The notes: a model not told the origin generated them from the sequence alone. Shown: positions 21,125 through 31,452, numbered from the stretch's first letter. The stretch is 64,000 bases of DNA from Clostridiales bacterium VE202-21 (GCA_000509105.1 BAIF02000087.1:1-64000), one strand, 5' to 3'. Numbers and translations: made by a program.

Positions 21125-22201
21125 ATGAAAGCGTTAGCAAGGTATGGTAAAGAGTTTGGTGGATATCGGATGATAGATGTGCCGGAGCCTGAATGCGGAC
21201 CGGAGGACATTATTATTGAGATCAAGGCAGCGGCAATCTATGGTGCAGACATGAAGCATTACAAAGTGGACAACGGTTCCGATGAATTCAATTCCATCCG
21301 CGGACATGAGTTCGCAGGCGAGATCGTGAAGGTCGGGGAGCTGGTGAAGGACTGGAAGGTCGGACAGCGGGTAGTATCTGACAACAGCGCCCATGTATGC
21401 GGTGTCTGCCCGGCATGTGAACAGGGCGACTTCCTCTGCTGCGAGAACAAGGTGAACCTTGGACTGGACAACAATACCTGGGGCGGCGGCTTTTCAAAAT
21501 ACTGCAAGGTTCCGGGAGAGATCCTGAGAATACATAAACATGCAATCTGGGAGATTCCGGAGAATGTTAAATATGAAGAGGCAGCAGTACTCGATCCGAT
21601 CTGTAACTCTTACAAAGCAATCGCACAGCAGGCCCATCTCCTTCCGGGACAGGACGTTGTTGTATTCGGAACCGGACCGCTCGGGTTATTCGCTGTACAG
21701 GTTGCAAGGATCATGGGGGCAGTCAATATCGTAATGGTCGGCCTGGAAGAAGACAAAAAAGTCCGTTTTGCCGTTGCAAAAGAACTGGGTGCCACACATG
21801 TAGTTAACGGATCCAAAGAAGATGTCGTGAAGAGATGTACCGAGATCTGCGGAAGAGACAATCTGGGGCTGGTTGTAGAGTGCTCCGGCGCCAACATCGC
21901 ACTGAAGCAGGCTATCGAGATGCTTCGTCCGAACGGCGAGGTTGTCCGTGTAGGCATGGGATTCAAGCCGCTTGAGTTCTCCATCAACGATATTACATCC
22001 TGGAATAAGAGCATTATCGGACACATGGCATATGACTCCACATCCTGGAGGAATGCACTCCGCCTTCTGGAATCAGGAATGATCAAAGTACAGCCGATGA
22101 TCACCCACAGATTGGGGCTTTCACAGTGGGAAGAAGGATTTAAGGCTATGGCAGATAAAGAAGCGATCAAAGTAATTTTCCACTATGACTTTGAAGATTA
22201 A
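21125..22201 (+). CDS. Zinc-type medium-chain dehydrogenase lacking the catalytic cysteine
   Basis: 358 residues of the MDR superfamily: GROES-like N-terminal domain, structural-zinc cysteines in CGVCPACEQGDFLCC, and Rossmann domain with GTGPLGLFAVQVAR. RGHEFAGE supplies the histidine and glutamate of the catalytic site, but the usual cysteine position (normally ICGSD) reads IYGAD, so the first zinc ligand is tyrosine. It may hold zinc differently or act without it. As first gene of the operon it probably oxidises or reduces a polyol or sugar with NAD(P). AAAAAGGAG sets the start at 21125. Confidence 0.85.
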   Translation: MKALARYGKEFGGYRMIDVPEPECGPEDIIIEIKAAAIYGADMKHYKVDNGSDEFNSIRGHEFAGEIVKVGELVKDWKVGQRVVSDNSAHVCGVCPACEQGDFLCCENKVNLGLDNNTWGGGFSKYCKVPGEILRIHKHAIWEIPENVKYEEAAVLDPICNSYKAIAQQAHLLPGQDVVVFGTGPLGLFAVQVARIMGAVNIVMVGLEEDKKVRFAVAKELGATHVVNGSKEDVVKRCTEICGRDNLGLVVECSGANIALKQAIEMLRPNGEVVRVGMGFKPLEFSINDITSWNKSIIGHMAYDSTSWRNALRLLESGMIKVQPMITHRLGLSQWEEGFKAMADKEAIKVIFHYDFED

Positions 22202-22260
22202 ATAAGGGTTAAAATAAAGAACATATGGAACTTAGTTGGAGAATAAGAGAGCGAGTGAAT

Positions 22261-22947
22261 ATGGAAAAAAAATTACTGCTTGCACCATCCATGGGATGCT
22301 GTGACTTATATGATTTTGAACACCAGGTACGCTGCATCGACGAAAAGGCCGATTTTCTGCATATTGATATCAAGGACGGAAATTATGTAAAGACATTTGG
22401 CGTGGGACCGGATTTTATGACCGTGCTGGGGAAGGTAGTCCATACACCCATGGACGCACATTTAATGGTAAAACATCCCCAGGATTACATCGAGGCTTGC
22501 GCTGAAGCGGGAGCAGCCTATATCACCCCCCATACGGACTGTATTGAGAGCGATGCGTTTGTCACGATTAACAAGATCCTTTCCCTGGGCTGCAAGGCGG
22601 GAATCGCAATGAATCCTGCCGCGCCGCTGGAGGCAATCCGGTATTACCTGCCGCTGCTTTCCAAAGTTACGATTATGATTGTAGACGCGGGATATGCAGG
22701 CCAGAAAGTGATTGTCCAGATGTACGACAAAATCAGAACTCTTGTACAATGGAGAGAGGAGATGGGGCTGGACTTTTTAATCGAGGCAGACGGCTCCATG
22801 AATGCAGACGTATACGGGCCTCTGTATGAAGCCGGGGCAGATGTTGTGGTTTTAGGACCGCCGGCGCTTTGGAACAAAGATAAAGATATAGAAAAAGCGT
22901 GGGGAATCATGGAAAAAGAAGTGGAAAGCGCTCTTTTGGATCAATAA
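22261..22947 (+). CDS. Ribulose/allulose-phosphate 3-epimerase family protein, AlsE-like
   Basis: 228 residues with a TIM barrel of the ribulose-phosphate 3-epimerase family. Metal and catalytic motifs are visible: LAPSMGCCDL, FLHIDIKDG, DAHLMVKHPQDY, IMIVDAGYAGQ and IEADGSMN. Wording such as LMVKHPQDYI, the PAAPLEAIRYYL helix and the final LWNKDKDIEKAW resembles D-allulose-6-phosphate 3-epimerase (AlsE) more than plain Rpe. It would interconvert a ketose phosphate with its C3 epimer, for example allulose-6-P and fructose-6-P. The upstream ATG at 22225 is in frame. I prefer 22261 because homology begins there, though its ribosome site is weak. Confidence 0.82.
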   Translation: MEKKLLLAPSMGCCDLYDFEHQVRCIDEKADFLHIDIKDGNYVKTFGVGPDFMTVLGKVVHTPMDAHLMVKHPQDYIEACAEAGAAYITPHTDCIESDAFVTINKILSLGCKAGIAMNPAAPLEAIRYYLPLLSKVTIMIVDAGYAGQKVIVQMYDKIRTLVQWREEMGLDFLIEADGSMNADVYGPLYEAGADVVVLGPPALWNKDKDIEKAWGIMEKEVESALLDQ

Positions 22948-23060
22948 TTCAGAGATCCGGCAGGCAGTTCCAGGCGCCTGCCGGCGGGAGCACCTTTACG
23001 GCATGAATATACGGAATATAAAAAAGTATCAAAAGAATGAGATAGAGAAAGGAAAAGGTT

Positions 23061-24437
23061 ATGAATTCAAATATAAAAAATGTGAATATCGGTGCAAGGC
23101 TGGATCGTCTTCCGAATTCAGGGTGGCATATCAAAATGTGGCTGGTATCCGCCTTTGCACTTTTGGTCTGCTGGTCAAATGGAATCGGAGGAGCAGTCCA
23201 GAATATCCTCCTGAATGAGATCCACTGGCTGGAGCCGGGAACAAAGCTTCTGGCAATGTGGGGGACTACATATACAGCCGGTCAGCTCTTCGGCGCTCTG
23301 GTGGGCGGGCCGATCGGCGATAAGATCGGCCGGAAAAAGAGCATCCTTTTATATGAAATTATACATATCATCGCAATGGTGGGCGGCGCAATATCACCAA
23401 ATATTTACGTACTTTATGTTTTCAGGCTGATTCAGGGATTCGGTCTCGGTGCACTTCTGGTCGTACTGTTCGCCGGTTTTACAGAATATGTACCGGGCAG
23501 AAACCGCGGGGTATGGTCGAGCCGGAATTCCTTCATCGGCAACTGGGCGCATCCAATCTGTAATGGTATCGCATTTTTAATAGTTTCAACAGGCGTCAGC
23601 TATATGATGAACTGGAGAATTCAGTTCATGATCCCGTCTGTTCTTTCCATCATCGCATCCATCCTGATTGCAAAGAAATACCCGGAATCACCGAGATGGC
23701 TGGAATCTCAGGGCAGATTAGAAGAAGCCGATGAGATCATGACAAAGATTGAAAAAGAGATCGAAGCATCCACAGGTGAAAAACTGCCGCCTGTAACAGA
23801 AGAAGCAAAGCAGGTAAAGCAGCTGCCATATTCAGCACTGTTCAAGGGCAAGCTTTTAAAAAGAACGATTGTCGGTTCCCTTGTTCTGATCGGCATGAAT
23901 ACGATCCAGTACACATTGATGACCTGGATGCCGTCCCTATTAAGGTCCTTAGGTTATGACACATCACAGTCACAGTTTATGACCATGTTCGGACTGTTCG
24001 GCGCACCTTTTGGAATCTTTATCGCATCTCTGATCATGGATAAAATTCCGAGACGCGTTATGGGGGTGATCCTGCTGATTGCTATGGCTGTCATGGGAAT
24101 TATTACAGGACAGCAGACCACAATGACCGCATTAATTGTAACTACATTTTTCCTCAATACATTTATTTACATGTACGTATGCTACGCATCCGCGGTATAC
24201 GTCCCGGAAATGTGGCCGACCTCAGCAAAAATGTCCGGTTCCGGATTCTGTAACGCAATGGGCCGCGTCAGCAATATTTTCTTCCCGTTCCTTGTGACAT
24301 ACATTGCAGGCTCCATTGGAAGCACGGGAGTGTTTGTACTGATTTCTATCGTTGCTGCAATCATTGCTGTATGCATTTTCATCTTTGGCGTAGAGACAAG
24401 AGGCGAATCTGTTGAGGACATTGGAAACGTAGAATAA
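23061..24437 (+). CDS. MFS sugar/polyol transporter
   Basis: 458 residues, 12 predicted helices. Sugar-porter marks are GGPIGDKIGRKKSI between helices 2 and 3, RLIQGFGLGALLVV, KKYPESPRWLESQGRLEEA before the central loop and VYVPEMWPTSAKMSG near the end. It sits inside the operon, so it most likely imports the polyol or sugar that the flanking enzymes use. AGAAAGGAAAAGG precedes the ATG. Confidence 0.87.
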   Translation: MNSNIKNVNIGARLDRLPNSGWHIKMWLVSAFALLVCWSNGIGGAVQNILLNEIHWLEPGTKLLAMWGTTYTAGQLFGALVGGPIGDKIGRKKSILLYEIIHIIAMVGGAISPNIYVLYVFRLIQGFGLGALLVVLFAGFTEYVPGRNRGVWSSRNSFIGNWAHPICNGIAFLIVSTGVSYMMNWRIQFMIPSVLSIIASILIAKKYPESPRWLESQGRLEEADEIMTKIEKEIEASTGEKLPPVTEEAKQVKQLPYSALFKGKLLKRTIVGSLVLIGMNTIQYTLMTWMPSLLRSLGYDTSQSQFMTMFGLFGAPFGIFIASLIMDKIPRRVMGVILLIAMAVMGIITGQQTTMTALIVTTFFLNTFIYMYVCYASAVYVPEMWPTSAKMSGSGFCNAMGRVSNIFFPFLVTYIAGSIGSTGVFVLISIVAAIIAVCIFIFGVETRGESVEDIGNVE

Positions 24438-24440
24438 CAG

Positions 24441-24458
24441 AAGGGGTCAGACCCCTTT
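24441..24458. repeat. AAGGGGTCAGACCCCTTT palindrome, copy 2
   Basis: Identical over 18 bases to copy 1 at 20737. It sits between the MFS and dehydrogenase genes inside the operon. There is no T run beyond the arm, so it is a weak terminator at most. Confidence 0.8.
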
Positions 24459-24480
24459 GCACAGAAAGGAAGGATATCAT

Positions 24481-25536
24481 ATGAAAAATTCGGAAGCAAT
24501 CTTAGTAACCCCGAAACACTTTGAGATTCAGGAATGTCCGGTTCCGGAGCCGAAAGACCATGAGATTCTCATGAAGGTTGAGTATGTCGGCATGTGCGGA
24601 TCCGATATCCACGGATTCGAATGCGGGCCGTTTATCCCGCCGAAAGACCCGAACCAGAAGATCGGCCTGGGACATGAAGTTGCAGGTGAAGTAGTGGGAA
24701 TCGGGGCAAAGGTAACCAGGTTTAAAGTGGGCGATAAAGTGTTGATCGAGCCGGGTGTGCCGGATGATACATGCGAATACTGCCGGACCGGACGTTATAA
24801 CATCTGCCCGGGCGTTGATTTCATGGCTACACAGCCGAATTATAAAGGCGCACTGACACAGTACATGACCCATCCGGAAGAATGGACATACCATCTTCCG
24901 GAGGGGATGACCACACTGGAGGGCGCTTTGGTTGAACCGGCGGCAGTTGGAATGCACGCAGCAATTCTCGGAGGTGCAAAGCCAGGCATGAGCATCGTGA
25001 TTCTGGGCGGCGGCACAATCGGCCTGATGACAATGCAGGCCTGCAAGAGCCTTGGCGCAACAGATATCACGGTGGTGGATGTGATTGAAAAACGTCTGGA
25101 TCTTGCAATGAAACTCGGAGCGAAGAGGGTAATCAACGGAAAGGAGCAGGATACGGTTGCTGTGCTCAGATCACCGGAACTATACGGGGACCATGGCGTA
25201 GACCTTGTATTTGAGGCGGCAGGCGCGGTATTCACTGCACAGCAGGCCGTTCAGATCGTCAGCCGCGGCGGAAAGATCATGATGGTGGGCACACAGTCCC
25301 AACCGGTGCCGATCGATTTTCTGAAGATCAACCGCGAAGTTACTATTCAGACCGCATTCCGCTACTGCAATAATTTCCCGCAGACGATCGATGCGATTGC
25401 TTCCGGTAAGTTTAATGTAAAAGATATGGTTACCAACATCTATGATTACAAGGATGTTCAGAAGGCATTCGAAGAAGCGATTGACCCGGTTAAGAAAACA
25501 GAGATGGTAAAAGGCGTAGTCAAAGTGTGTGATTAA
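24481..25536 (+). CDS. Sorbitol/xylitol dehydrogenase-type zinc alcohol dehydrogenase
   Basis: 351 residues. Complete MDR catalytic site: MCGSDIH (cysteine), LGHEVAGE (histidine, glutamate), and Rossmann ILGGGTIGLMTMQACKSLGA with VDVIEKR after the second strand, the acidic residue favouring NAD+. The lobe region CEYCRTGRYNIC has three cysteines, not four, as in sorbitol dehydrogenases that lack the structural zinc. Likely reaction: a polyol to a ketose with NAD+. GAAAGGAAGGA precedes the ATG. With the first dehydrogenase (21125) the operon has two oxidoreductases of this fold, one complete and one altered. Confidence 0.88.
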   Translation: MKNSEAILVTPKHFEIQECPVPEPKDHEILMKVEYVGMCGSDIHGFECGPFIPPKDPNQKIGLGHEVAGEVVGIGAKVTRFKVGDKVLIEPGVPDDTCEYCRTGRYNICPGVDFMATQPNYKGALTQYMTHPEEWTYHLPEGMTTLEGALVEPAAVGMHAAILGGAKPGMSIVILGGGTIGLMTMQACKSLGATDITVVDVIEKRLDLAMKLGAKRVINGKEQDTVAVLRSPELYGDHGVDLVFEAAGAVFTAQQAVQIVSRGGKIMMVGTQSQPVPIDFLKINREVTIQTAFRYCNNFPQTIDAIASGKFNVKDMVTNIYDYKDVQKAFEEAIDPVKKTEMVKGVVKVCD

Positions 25537-25556
25537 GGAAGAGAAGAGAGGAATAA

Positions 25557-26396
<840 letters not shown>

Positions 26397-26399
26397 AAC

Positions 26400-27386
26400 G
26401 TGGAAAAAAGACTGGATGCAATCTGTGTGGGTGCAGCGGTTGTTGATATCCCGCTGCGGCCGGTATGCAGAGATATGTTTGAGATAGAGTCATATCCGCT
26501 GGAACAGATATCTATGACGATCGGCGGAGATGCAATTAACGAGGCCACAATCATGTCCCGGCTTGGACACAGGATCGGGCTGATGAGCATGGTCGGCAAA
26601 GATGCGGTCGGCGCTTTCATCCGGGAACACTGCCAAAAGAACGGGATTGACGATTCAGGGATCCGGGTCAGGGAAGGCGTTGATACCTCCATCAATGTAG
26701 GGCTCGTGACAGAGGATGGGGAACGGACATTTGTTACAAACCGAAATGGAAGCCTATGGAAAATGACCATCGATGATGTGGACCTTTCCAAACTGTCCGA
26801 AGCAAGGCTGCTCTCACTCGCCAGCATTTTCAATAATCCTCTTCTGGACTGTAAAGCGCTGGTGCGGATTTTTCAGGAAGCAAAGAAACAGGGCATGATT
26901 ATCTGTGCAGATATGATCAAGGCAAGGCTTGGCGAGACGCTGGACGATATCAGGGAAGCACTGGGCTATGTGGATTATTTCTTCCCGAACTACGAGGAAG
27001 CCTGCATGATGACGGGAGAGACGGATCTGAATAAGGTAGCGGATACATTTCTGGGCTGTGGAATCGGGCATGTCGTGATTAAGACCGGTAAAAAAGGATG
27101 TTTCATCAAGAGCCGGGACGGCAGTATCCTGGAGGTTCCTGCAATGCAGGGCATAACGGCGATTGACACGATCGGCGCAGGCGATAACTTTGCATCCGGC
27201 TTTATTACAGCCATCCTGGAAGGCAAAGGCCTGAAAGAGTGTGCGGAATTTGCAAATGTGACTGCCTCCATCAGTGTCCAGAGTATTGGAGCGACAACAG
27301 GTGTGAAGAACAGGGCGCAGGTGGATGCGCGGCTGGAAGAGTATCACAGACAGCAGAATAGAGAATACCCAAGGGGCACCCCGTAA
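26400..27386 (+). CDS. PfkB-family carbohydrate kinase
   Basis: 328 residues, GTG start, AAAGGCGG inside the preceding gene, 3-base gap. Family marks are IGGDAINEATIMSRLGH near residue 40, VIKTGKKGCFI, and IDTIGAGDNFASGF with the catalytic aspartate near residue 264. It transfers phosphate from ATP to a sugar or sugar phosphate. Context suggests it makes the ketose phosphate or bisphosphate that the aldolase cuts. Confidence 0.9.
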   Translation: MEKRLDAICVGAAVVDIPLRPVCRDMFEIESYPLEQISMTIGGDAINEATIMSRLGHRIGLMSMVGKDAVGAFIREHCQKNGIDDSGIRVREGVDTSINVGLVTEDGERTFVTNRNGSLWKMTIDDVDLSKLSEARLLSLASIFNNPLLDCKALVRIFQEAKKQGMIICADMIKARLGETLDDIREALGYVDYFFPNYEEACMMTGETDLNKVADTFLGCGIGHVVIKTGKKGCFIKSRDGSILEVPAMQGITAIDTIGAGDNFASGFITAILEGKGLKECAEFANVTASISVQSIGATTGVKNRAQVDARLEEYHRQQNREYPRGTP

Positions 27387-27391
27387 CACAT

Positions 27392-27424
27392 GCCCTTCGG
27401 GCGGGTCTGCAGCAAAGCTGCAGA
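27392..27424 (+). other. Two small hairpins between kinase and reductase genes
   Basis: GCCCTTCGGGC (27392-27402) and TCTGCAGC-AAA-GCTGCAGA (27406-27424). No T run follows. They may be RNA-processing or stability elements in the operon message. Confidence 0.5.
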
Positions 27425-27467
27425 ATAAGGTATAACATATAGAAATTCAGAAAGATTGGTGAGAAAA

Positions 27468-28448
27468 ATGAAATATATGGAGTTAGGAAAATCAGGCACA
27501 CAGATTTCCAAAATGGGTCTTGGGACATGGGCAATCGGCGGAGGTCCGGCGTGGAACGGCGACCTGGATGAGCGCGACTGTATCGACACAATCGTAAAGG
27601 CAGTAGATCTCGGAATCAACCTGATCGACACAGCGCCGGGATATAATTTTGGAAACAGTGAAGTTATCGTCGGTAAAGCCTTAAAAGAAGTAGACCGAGA
27701 AAAAGTATGCCTTGTAACAAAATGTGGCATCGTATGGACAAGAGAGGGCGCCCTGTTCAACAAGGTCGGAGACACCCAGCTGTATAAAAATCTGTCACCG
27801 GAATCCATCCGTGAGGAGATCGAAGAGAGCCTGAGAAGGCTGCAGACAGACTACATCGATGTATATATGACACACTGGCAGGCAGTAGAGCCATTCTTTA
27901 CCCCGATCTCAGAGACGATGGAAGTGCTCAATGAGTTGAAGGCGGAAGGTAAAATTAAAGCAATCGGTGCTGCTAATGTGACAAAAGAGCACATTGCAGA
28001 ATACGTAAAATACGGAGAACTGGATATTGTCCAGGGAAAATACAGTGTTCTTGACCGTGCAGTTGAGGAGGAGCTGGTGCCGATCTGCAAAGAGCATCAG
28101 GTAACACTCCAGGCATATTCCCCGCTGGAGCAGGGACTTCTGACAGGAACCCTTCCAAGAGACTATGTGCCCACAGGCGCCCGTGCAAACAAGAAATGGT
28201 TCCAGCCGGGGAACATGCAGAAGGCGATGGATATGATGGATGACTGGAAACCATTCTGCGAAAAATACAATTGCAATATTCCGACGCTTGCACTTGCATG
28301 GATCATGAACCAGGGACCGCACATCAACCTGCTGAGCGGCGCTACAACAGCAGAGCAGATCGCGGTTAATGCAAAAGCGGCAGACATCCAGATCTCCGCT
28401 TCCGACCTGCTCAGAATGCGTGCAATGGCGGAAGCCATTGATCAATAG
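27468..28448 (+). CDS. Aldo/keto reductase
   Basis: 326 residues of the IolS/YajO-like AKR group. The catalytic tetrad can be read: D in NLIDTAPGYN, Y in the same motif, K in LVTKCGI and H in YMTHWQ. C-terminal cofactor-site wording is LLSGATTAEQIAVN. It probably interconverts a sugar aldehyde and alcohol with NADPH. GGTGAG precedes the ATG at 27468. It follows the kinase by 81 bases that contain two hairpins and is probably in the same operon. Confidence 0.88.
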   Translation: MKYMELGKSGTQISKMGLGTWAIGGGPAWNGDLDERDCIDTIVKAVDLGINLIDTAPGYNFGNSEVIVGKALKEVDREKVCLVTKCGIVWTREGALFNKVGDTQLYKNLSPESIREEIEESLRRLQTDYIDVYMTHWQAVEPFFTPISETMEVLNELKAEGKIKAIGAANVTKEHIAEYVKYGELDIVQGKYSVLDRAVEEELVPICKEHQVTLQAYSPLEQGLLTGTLPRDYVPTGARANKKWFQPGNMQKAMDMMDDWKPFCEKYNCNIPTLALAWIMNQGPHINLLSGATTAEQIAVNAKAADIQISASDLLRMRAMAEAIDQ

Positions 28449-28611
28449 GAGAACCCCGAAAGCCGATACTGCGCATTTCGAAGAAATAATTTGTGGTTCG
28501 AAGGAGAAAAAAATGCTTTCAAAGGAAAAAACTCTTGCTAAAACTCAAGTGGCGGGTATATTATTAAAGAAAACAGGCACTGAAAATAGTAATGAGAAGA
28601 GGAAGGAAAGC

Positions 28612-29370
28612 ATGTCGAGCAGAGAGAGACTGATGGTCATCAGGCAATGTATTCAGAATATGAAGAAAGTATCTGTTGCGGAGCTGAGCAGTCAGTGCTC
28701 CGTGACGGAAGAGACAATCCGCCGGGATCTGGATAAGCTGGAAGCCGAGGGCGTTGTAACCAGGATCCACGGCGGAGCAATTTGGAATGCGGATGTACAG
28801 AAGGAAGGCATTCATTTTTATAAGAGAATGTCTAAGAATCTGAAAGAAAAACAGAATATCGCCCGCAAGACGGCAGAGCTGCTTGAGGGAAAGCACACGA
28901 TTATCGCAGACTCCAGCACCACCGTTATGGAGGCGCTGAAGCTGATGCAGGATAATCCGGATGTCACAATTGTCACCAACTCCACGGAAGTATTCCGTGA
29001 ATTTCAGCAGTCCGCGGTAAATGTCATATCCGTGGGAGGCGAATTTAATAAGAAATCGCTGTCTCTCCAGGGACAGCTTGCGAAGAGCAACATGTCCAAA
29101 TACCATGTCAGCGTGGCCCTAATCAGCTGCAAAAGCGTGGATATTGAAAAGGGTGTCCAGGACTCCAATGAAAGCGAGGCGGAGATTAAAAAGATTATGC
29201 TTGAGCAGGCGGATGAGGTGGCCCTCCTTGCGGATCATACCAAGTTTGACCAGACGGCATTCGTATGCCTGATTGATCTGAAGAGTGTAAACTATATTAT
29301 CACAGACAGACAGCCCAGCGATATCTGGATACATTACTGCAGGGAGAACGGGATAGAGCTTATATATTAA
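28612..29370 (+). CDS. DeoR-family transcriptional repressor
   Basis: 252 residues. N-terminal DeoR helix-turn-helix: VSVAELSSQCSVTEETIRRDLDKLEAEG then VTRIHGGA. C-terminal sugar-phosphate sensing domain with IADSSTTVMEAL, VTNSTEVFREF, GGEFNKKSLSLQG and LLADHTKFDQ. It probably represses the genes at 21125-28448 and the symporter at 29814 until a phosphorylated intermediate binds. GGAAGGAAAG serves the ATG at 28612. An in-frame ATG at 28513 with AAGGAG would add 33 residues. Homology starts at 28612. Confidence 0.88.
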   Translation: MSSRERLMVIRQCIQNMKKVSVAELSSQCSVTEETIRRDLDKLEAEGVVTRIHGGAIWNADVQKEGIHFYKRMSKNLKEKQNIARKTAELLEGKHTIIADSSTTVMEALKLMQDNPDVTIVTNSTEVFREFQQSAVNVISVGGEFNKKSLSLQGQLAKSNMSKYHVSVALISCKSVDIEKGVQDSNESEAEIKKIMLEQADEVALLADHTKFDQTAFVCLIDLKSVNYIITDRQPSDIWIHYCRENGIELIY

Positions 29371-29439
29371 TGACTACACCCATAAACTAAAACTGAATAC
29401 ATGAGTTTTCGGCTATACTGTGAAACAAACTCCATTAGA

Positions 29440-29468
29440 AAAGCTGCCATTTTGGGCAGCTTTCTTTG
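29440..29468 (+). terminator. Terminator of the DeoR operon
   Basis: AAAGCTGCC (29440-29448) pairs with GGCAGCTTT (29455-29463), followed by CTTTG. Confidence 0.8.
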
Positions 29469-29495
29469 TTATGGACTCGATGGACTGTAAAAATA

Positions 29496-29627
29496 TTTGA
29501 AACAAAGAATAAATTGCTTCGAAAACAAAAATATGCATAAAAATAGGATAGATAAGTTGTGAATAACAACTAAAAATATTTGAAACACAGAAATGATGTT
29601 GACATTAATCACCATAAAATGTAAAAT
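29496..29627 (+). promoter_or_regulatory. Operators and promoter of the DAACS symporter, matching 20883-21034
   Basis: TTTGAAACAAAGA (29496-29508) is identical to 20883-20895. TTTGAAACACAGAAATGAT (29579-29597) closely matches 20987-21005. TTGACA (29599-29604), a 17-base spacer and TAAAAT (29622-29627) copy the other promoter's layout. A further box-like TTCGAAAACAAA lies near 29518. The remaining ~180 bases to the start codon hold no gene I can see. Confidence 0.65.
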
Positions 29628-29813
29628 AAAAGTAGATCAAAGACAGGGGCGCGTAACCTTAAAAGTATGAGTAAATCCCTAAAAACCGGCATTTCTTTCT
29701 TCTTGATAACGGGGAATACAGGTTGGGAGGGAAAGCCGGAGACGTTCTTGGAAAACCAAAAATAGAGAAGCGATGTAAAGCAAAAACAAAGAAGGAAGAG
29801 GTTGGTGGAATTT

Positions 29814-31175
29814 ATGGGTAAGAGAAGGAAAAAAATGTCGATCATCAGGCGGATGATGTTTGCAGTACTGTTCGGATTCTGCGCCGGTTTTTTGTGTCTG
29901 CTGCTGAGAGAATTTCTGCTTGGAAATGGAAACAGTGATGTCTGGAATACGATTCATGCCATTTTCTTTCAGGATATCACGGCGACAGACGGAATCGAAG
30001 GAATCGGGCTGTTCTATATTATCGGGCAGGTATTTATGCGGGGACTTCAGATGTCGATTGTTCCGCTGGTCATCACCTCTCTGAGCCTGGCGCTCTGCAG
30101 TTTGGCAGATCCGGAGCGCCTAGGCAAGATTGCAGGAAAGACATTTATTACATATATCTGTTTCTATGCGGTGGCTGCAGCCCTCGCAGGAGCGGCGGCC
30201 TATTTCGTGAAAAGTATGGGCTGGTTTGATGTAAAGCTTCCGGGAGAGATGGTGACAGAGGCGGTCACCATGGAAGGATATAACCCCCTGGTCACAATTG
30301 TAAATGCCGTGCCGTCTAATATCTTTTCCGTATTCTCATCTAACAGTTCCATCCTGTCTGTAGTAGTAGTTGCCATTATCATGGGCCTGTGCATGACGGC
30401 AATGGGGAAAAAGGCAGAGCCATTGAAAAAGGTTCTTGAGAATTTAAACGAGATTGTACAGCGATTTCTGGATTTTCTGATTGATGAAGCCGGTCCCATA
30501 GCAATTTTCTGTATGATTACAAGAACCCTTGCAGTATATGGGATTGAATATATCGGTCCCACGCTGGTGTGGATCATGACAACGATCGTTGTCAGCCTGG
30601 CACTGGTAGTTACGATTTATCCGATCGGAATCATGCTGACAACACGGATGAATCCGATTCCGTTCATGAAGAAAACATTTAAAGTTGGATTGTTTGCAGC
30701 AGCAACCAATTCATCCGCAGCAACATTACCGCTGAATACAAGAACCTGTGTGGATGAACTGGGATGTACGGAAGAAATCAGCAGTTTTGTCCTACCTACA
30801 GGAATGACGGTCAATATGAACGGGACAACTGCGATGCACATGATTGCAGTGACATTTATCGCAACGGCTGCCGGAATCGATATCAAGCCTTCGACTCTGA
30901 TTGTTGCTGCATTCCTATCTATCTGCACGGCAATGGGAACACCGGCAATCCCGGTGGCCGGTACCACAATGGTATATGTGGTCATGACCGGACTGGGGTT
31001 CAACAGTGACCTGTGCATGATCGGATATTCTCTTGTACTCGCGATGAATTATCTGCCGGGCATGGCTGTTATTACATTGAACGTAATCGGAGATGCGGCG
31101 ACGAATCTGATCATAAACTTCAAGGAAGGCGTGCTGAATAAAGACATATATTATAAGAAGATGGACAAAGAATAG
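29814..31175 (+). CDS. Dicarboxylate/amino acid:cation symporter (DAACS) family protein
   Basis: 453 residues with about 8 helices and two re-entrant loops. Marks: GQVFMRGLQMSIVPLVITSL, the serine-rich loop AAATNSSAATLPLN (first hairpin), LPTGMTVNMNGTTAMHM and AFLSICTAMGTPAIPVAGTTMVYVV. This is the GltP/DctA fold, which normally imports glutamate, aspartate or C4-dicarboxylates with H+ or Na+. A promoter like that of the sugar operon suggests its cargo belongs to the same pathway or its end products. The start could also be the ATG at 29835, which has AGAAGGA ahead, or upstream TTG/GTG codons. Confidence 0.87.
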   Translation: MGKRRKKMSIIRRMMFAVLFGFCAGFLCLLLREFLLGNGNSDVWNTIHAIFFQDITATDGIEGIGLFYIIGQVFMRGLQMSIVPLVITSLSLALCSLADPERLGKIAGKTFITYICFYAVAAALAGAAAYFVKSMGWFDVKLPGEMVTEAVTMEGYNPLVTIVNAVPSNIFSVFSSNSSILSVVVVAIIMGLCMTAMGKKAEPLKKVLENLNEIVQRFLDFLIDEAGPIAIFCMITRTLAVYGIEYIGPTLVWIMTTIVVSLALVVTIYPIGIMLTTRMNPIPFMKKTFKVGLFAAATNSSAATLPLNTRTCVDELGCTEEISSFVLPTGMTVNMNGTTAMHMIAVTFIATAAGIDIKPSTLIVAAFLSICTAMGTPAIPVAGTTMVYVVMTGLGFNSDLCMIGYSLVLAMNYLPGMAVITLNVIGDAATNLIINFKEGVLNKDIYYKKMDKE

Positions 31176-31289
31176 AGAAGACGCTGGTTTATCTATCATT
31201 AATAAAAATTGACAATTAGTAAAGAATAATTCGTATCTAAGTTCACAGAGGCTGCCGGGTAATGCCGATTTTTAACCCCTTACCCACAA

Positions 31290-31363
31290 AAAAGAACATC
31301 CCCACGGGACTCTACATTTCCTCATCATGGAAATTTCCTGCCAGGATGTTCTTTTCCTTTTTA
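31290..31363. terminator. Bidirectional terminator between symporter and YesMN genes
   Basis: AAAAGAACATCC (31290-31301) pairs exactly with GGATGTTCTTTT (31344-31355), T-rich to the right and A-rich to the left. The 31176-31452 gap otherwise shows nothing. Confidence 0.8.
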
Positions 31364-31452
31364 ATATTCTTTTTCCTAGTTTGGGGCTATACGAATAAAA
31401 GTTTATCTCCTATCAAACGAAATTCATCCTAAGCTGCTTTCCCGCCTGAAAA

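Noticed and set aside
21610..22170. Minus-strand frames opposite the dehydrogenase
   Set aside because: Shadow of a conserved gene with no start signal.
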